From NCBI GenBank assembly GCA_026874595.1, contig CM049309.1:18977576-19041575 (forward strand): DNA of 64,000 nucleotides. Reading direction: 5' to 3'. The stretch's first letter is position 1. Each line of letters starts with the position of its first letter. Below, in pieces: positions 61,183 to 64,000 of the stretch. The notes beneath the pieces were generated by a model that saw only the letters and a program-made list of their open reading frames with translations, did no database searches and was not told the origin of the DNA. Made by a program: the position numbers and the translations under genes. Source of the stretch: Sipunculus nudus. Its lineage: Eukaryota > Annelida > Sipuncula > Golfingiida > Sipunculidae.

Positions 61183-63474
61183 GTTTAATGATTTCAAAGA
61201 ATCCACGAATTCATGGGTGTATGTACAATCAAATTTTCAGCATGAGTTTGTCCGAAAAATTAAGGACAACAGATCAGTGAAACTAAAAATAAAAGAAAAT
61301 CCCTGCAACACTTGGCAGTAATTCTTCCTTTTACCTGTTTTATTCAAAATGATACAATATAAACATATGTTTATTTAAAATACAGGAAGCAATTTATTTA
61401 AACTGAAATAGGAGACACTAATATTAAATGGATGCAATACTTTTCTGTATCCATACCAGATTGGTGATATTATTTTCCAGATGGTATTTTCCAGGTGGCT
61501 GCCAAAACAATTTTGAGAAGAGTCGAGACAGATTTTTTACAATTCAAATCACTCAGCTTTAGTTTGACAAATATACAAAATAATGTGCATATCTGATTCC
61601 CATAATCCTTTTCAGGTGTGCAAATGTGACAACCCATCAACTGCAATGTCTTACAGGCCCACAAGAAGATCCTACTCGTACTGTTAACTACCTTCACATA
61701 AGCCGAAGGATTTTTTTTCAATCATACTTGCCGGACGGTAAATCTGCCACTACTTGGAATAAAACAGCTTTAAGCATTCCTTTATTGATTCTAAGCCCTG
61801 GGTGACGTGACGGCAATGAAACCGCATGGCTTAACTGAAAAACTCAAATCATTTCTGCTCATCACGAGAAATACATCTGGCTATACTGTAAAGTACCCAA
61901 ATCCTAAAATAAGCTCCATCCTTGAAAAATATGGGACATTTTTAATCAATATGTTCATAGAAAGTGATTTATGGATTTATCCTGCTTAATCAAGGAGAAT
62001 CAACCAAACCAAACTCAAGTCTACAGTGCGTGCATCTTCGTTTGACAGGCTTAAACTTCAGTTTGAAAATAAGAGTACAATTTTTTCACCTGTGTATTTG
62101 GTAACTTCTCGCATTGTTATCTTGTTTGTTTCATTTCATGGCTTCATTAAGATAACACCTTTGTTCATCTTTAAGTGTGTCTTCTTTTTTAAAGGGGCCC
62201 AATCACCTATAAAGCATGTTAAATTAACATGAAAAATAAAATTTCCCCTTTAAATATTGATTAGTAGCTGCCAAAATATTGCCCTGAAACCATTTGCTTA
62301 CTCTTGTAAACAAGTGTTAAAAACAGTGGAACGGGCGAGATCAAAGGTGTGCATCACAGCGCGTGCATCACCCGGCCAAAACAAGTCAATCAGGACTGAC
62401 TTAACCCAACAAAATGTAATACATGTTCCCGCAGTCTGAAACACTGCCTGTTAAGGCTCACAATCGGACCTCTGGTCACGCGGCTTTGTTATGGTAAACA
62501 GACCAAGTGGACTGTGTTTACCGACACGCAGATCCATATCAAGGTGTTAAACAACCATATACGAGGTATTGGGACATATACTGGGGTGGTTGTGCTGGAA
62601 AACTTATGACTAAAGCAAAACTGAACTGACGGTGTGAAAGAATAAGCATAATTCTGCTCCTGATTATGTCCCTTTAAAGCCAGCTATTCAGGCACCTACC
62701 TTTTCTATAGAATTTATGTGATTTCCAGCTTACCCTGCACACAAATTAATGAACTACAGGTGATTCCTGTTAGAAAAGTTCTCATCACACCTCTGTGATG
62801 GATGCATGTGCTTGCTGATCTAGATGCTGTTACTAACAGCAGTGCTGCAAACTGGAAAAACCCTTTGCAAAAGAGTTGAAACTAAATATTCTTGTTGAAA
62901 GTATGCAGATTATTTTGGTGGGATTCTTTATTTCAATATGATATATAGAAATACTGATTCCACAAGAAAACAGAAAATCTGTGTCCCACAGATAAGGAAG
63001 TGGGGGTAGTTTCCTCCAAGATGATAGTATTGATAAATGTAAATTACATGTGGACTTGAGTGGGAACAGCACATCGGAATGAACTGGTCTGTACTTGAGA
63101 CAGGAAGCGGACTGTCTCTCCACTCAAAGACTGGCATTGAGTCCCCAATCTAAGCAGCCTGACACTTGTATGTGCAGATAATGGCATTTATCGTGCTCCT
63201 TTTCCAATCAGGTCTGGGCCTCTGATTGTATCAGGCTCATCACTGGAGTGTGGCAAACGTCTTCACCAAACAGCCCCCAGCTATTCACCCTGGCCGGCCA
63301 AGCCTGGTCTGTTATTAAGCTGAGACTACCAAATTATTACATTTGTCATTTAATTTCAGTCTGATTGAGGCCTGTGTAATAAGTTCACGGCAACAATCAA
63401 TACAGATATGCCTGCCCCATTCTGATCACTGCTCCCCACCAATATTGGATCATGCCCCGAAGCCACAAAACCTT
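61183..63474. other. Non-coding stretch
   Basis: No gene is supported. Slightly GC-richer, non-repetitive parts lie at 62,290-62,640 and 62,990-63,320. The remainder is AT-rich. Confidence 0.35.
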
Positions 63475-63665
63475 AGTGTCAGTGTGGGTTGTGGTGGGTT
63501 AGGATGTTGTATTCTCATGCCAAGGGGAATCCTGGATTCAATCTTGATTTAACATGGTCATGCTTTTACATGCTGTGGGTGCAGCCATAAAGTGGCTGGG
63601 GTGACAAAGTTCACGTCTTGTTCAGCCGCTGGTCCAACTCCAGTCCAAGTCTACTCATCCAGCTA
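63475..63665 (+). mobile_element. tRNA-derived SINE-like sequence
   Basis: GTGGTGGGTTAGGATGTTG (box A region) is followed after about 25 bases by AATCCTGGATTCAATCTTG (box B-like, consensus GGTTCRANTC). The segment between reads TATTCTCATGCCAAGG, like the anticodon-arm part of SINE heads. Box B is damaged, so this is a relic. About 120 bp of possible body follow. Confidence 0.4.
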
Positions 63666-64000
63666 CATGCATTGTTTTTAAGTTGTCACATTACAATTAA
63701 TATACTTTGTCATGTCTTTTCATCTATGAATGTCCTTTCATCTATTTTCCATAAATATTAAAGTATTCTTTATAAATTCATGGTTGTCTGCATTTTTCAA
63801 TTCTGCTTGTATTAGACTTTGAATAATTAATTTTATTTCTTTAAATTATCAATTATAAACTGGTCATTTATTTGAACCTTATCCAGATATATCTAAGGTT
63901 GATAAATGATACACAAATATATCCTGTATCTTACTATAATTTGTGGTTGAGAGTGTGGTCACTAGCAGTGTTCCTCAAGGTTATACTTAAAGATTCTGGT
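63666..64000. other. AT-rich sequence to window end
   Basis: No gene or repeat was recognised. Confidence 0.45.

Overview
The window looks like a gene-poor stretch of an invertebrate animal nuclear genome, most likely a marine mollusc and probably a bivalve. Three things point there. The one convincing gene is an animal heparan sulfate 3-O-sulfotransferase. The sequence is AT-rich and dominated by microsatellites, minisatellites and short non-autonomous repeats. Several repeats have the layout of the bivalve 'pearl' elements: left terminus, tandem core units, an ACRG microsatellite, then a right terminus. The taxon is an inference; no mitochondrial, rRNA or other diagnostic gene is present.

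Layout. Positions 1-3736 hold two pearl-like elements, the second with a five-unit ~340-bp core array. Positions 3737-5071 are the probable 3' UTR or flank of the gene and contain a hAT-like MITE (4214-4667). Positions 5072-6304, minus strand, are a complete intronless 410-codon HS3ST5-like coding sequence. From 6305 to about 33,200 no coding gene could be supported. That stretch holds a long TA array, a degenerate tRNA-derived SINE, a perfect 12-bp-arm palindrome, a diverged ~40-bp minisatellite, a pyrimidine tract and several GC-richer non-repetitive blocks that could be regulatory. Positions 33,235-41,822 form a cluster of pearl-like elements, all on the + strand and partly nested, with a different 1.18-kb repeat inserted into one of them. 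From 41,823 to the end there is again no gene. That part holds short tandem duplications, a tRNA-derived SINE, a compact hairpin at 51,465-51,514, a 34-bp minisatellite (58,328-59,281, second block at 59,722-59,826) and a second MITE-like element.

How the parts fit. The sulfotransferase would modify heparan sulfate in the Golgi. It is transcribed toward position 1, so everything above 6304 is its upstream side, which may contain 5' UTR exons or enhancers that I cannot identify by reading. The most interesting non-genic structure is the pearl-like family. Its members share a GGTGGCGCCACC-type palindrome at the head of core units, a palindromic GACCC...GGGTC left end whose sequence varies while staying largely self-complementary, and two matched kinds of terminus with two matched kinds of microsatellite (4-bp or 7-bp period). 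I found no transposase, Rep/helicase or reverse transcriptase, so all mobile elements here appear non-autonomous.
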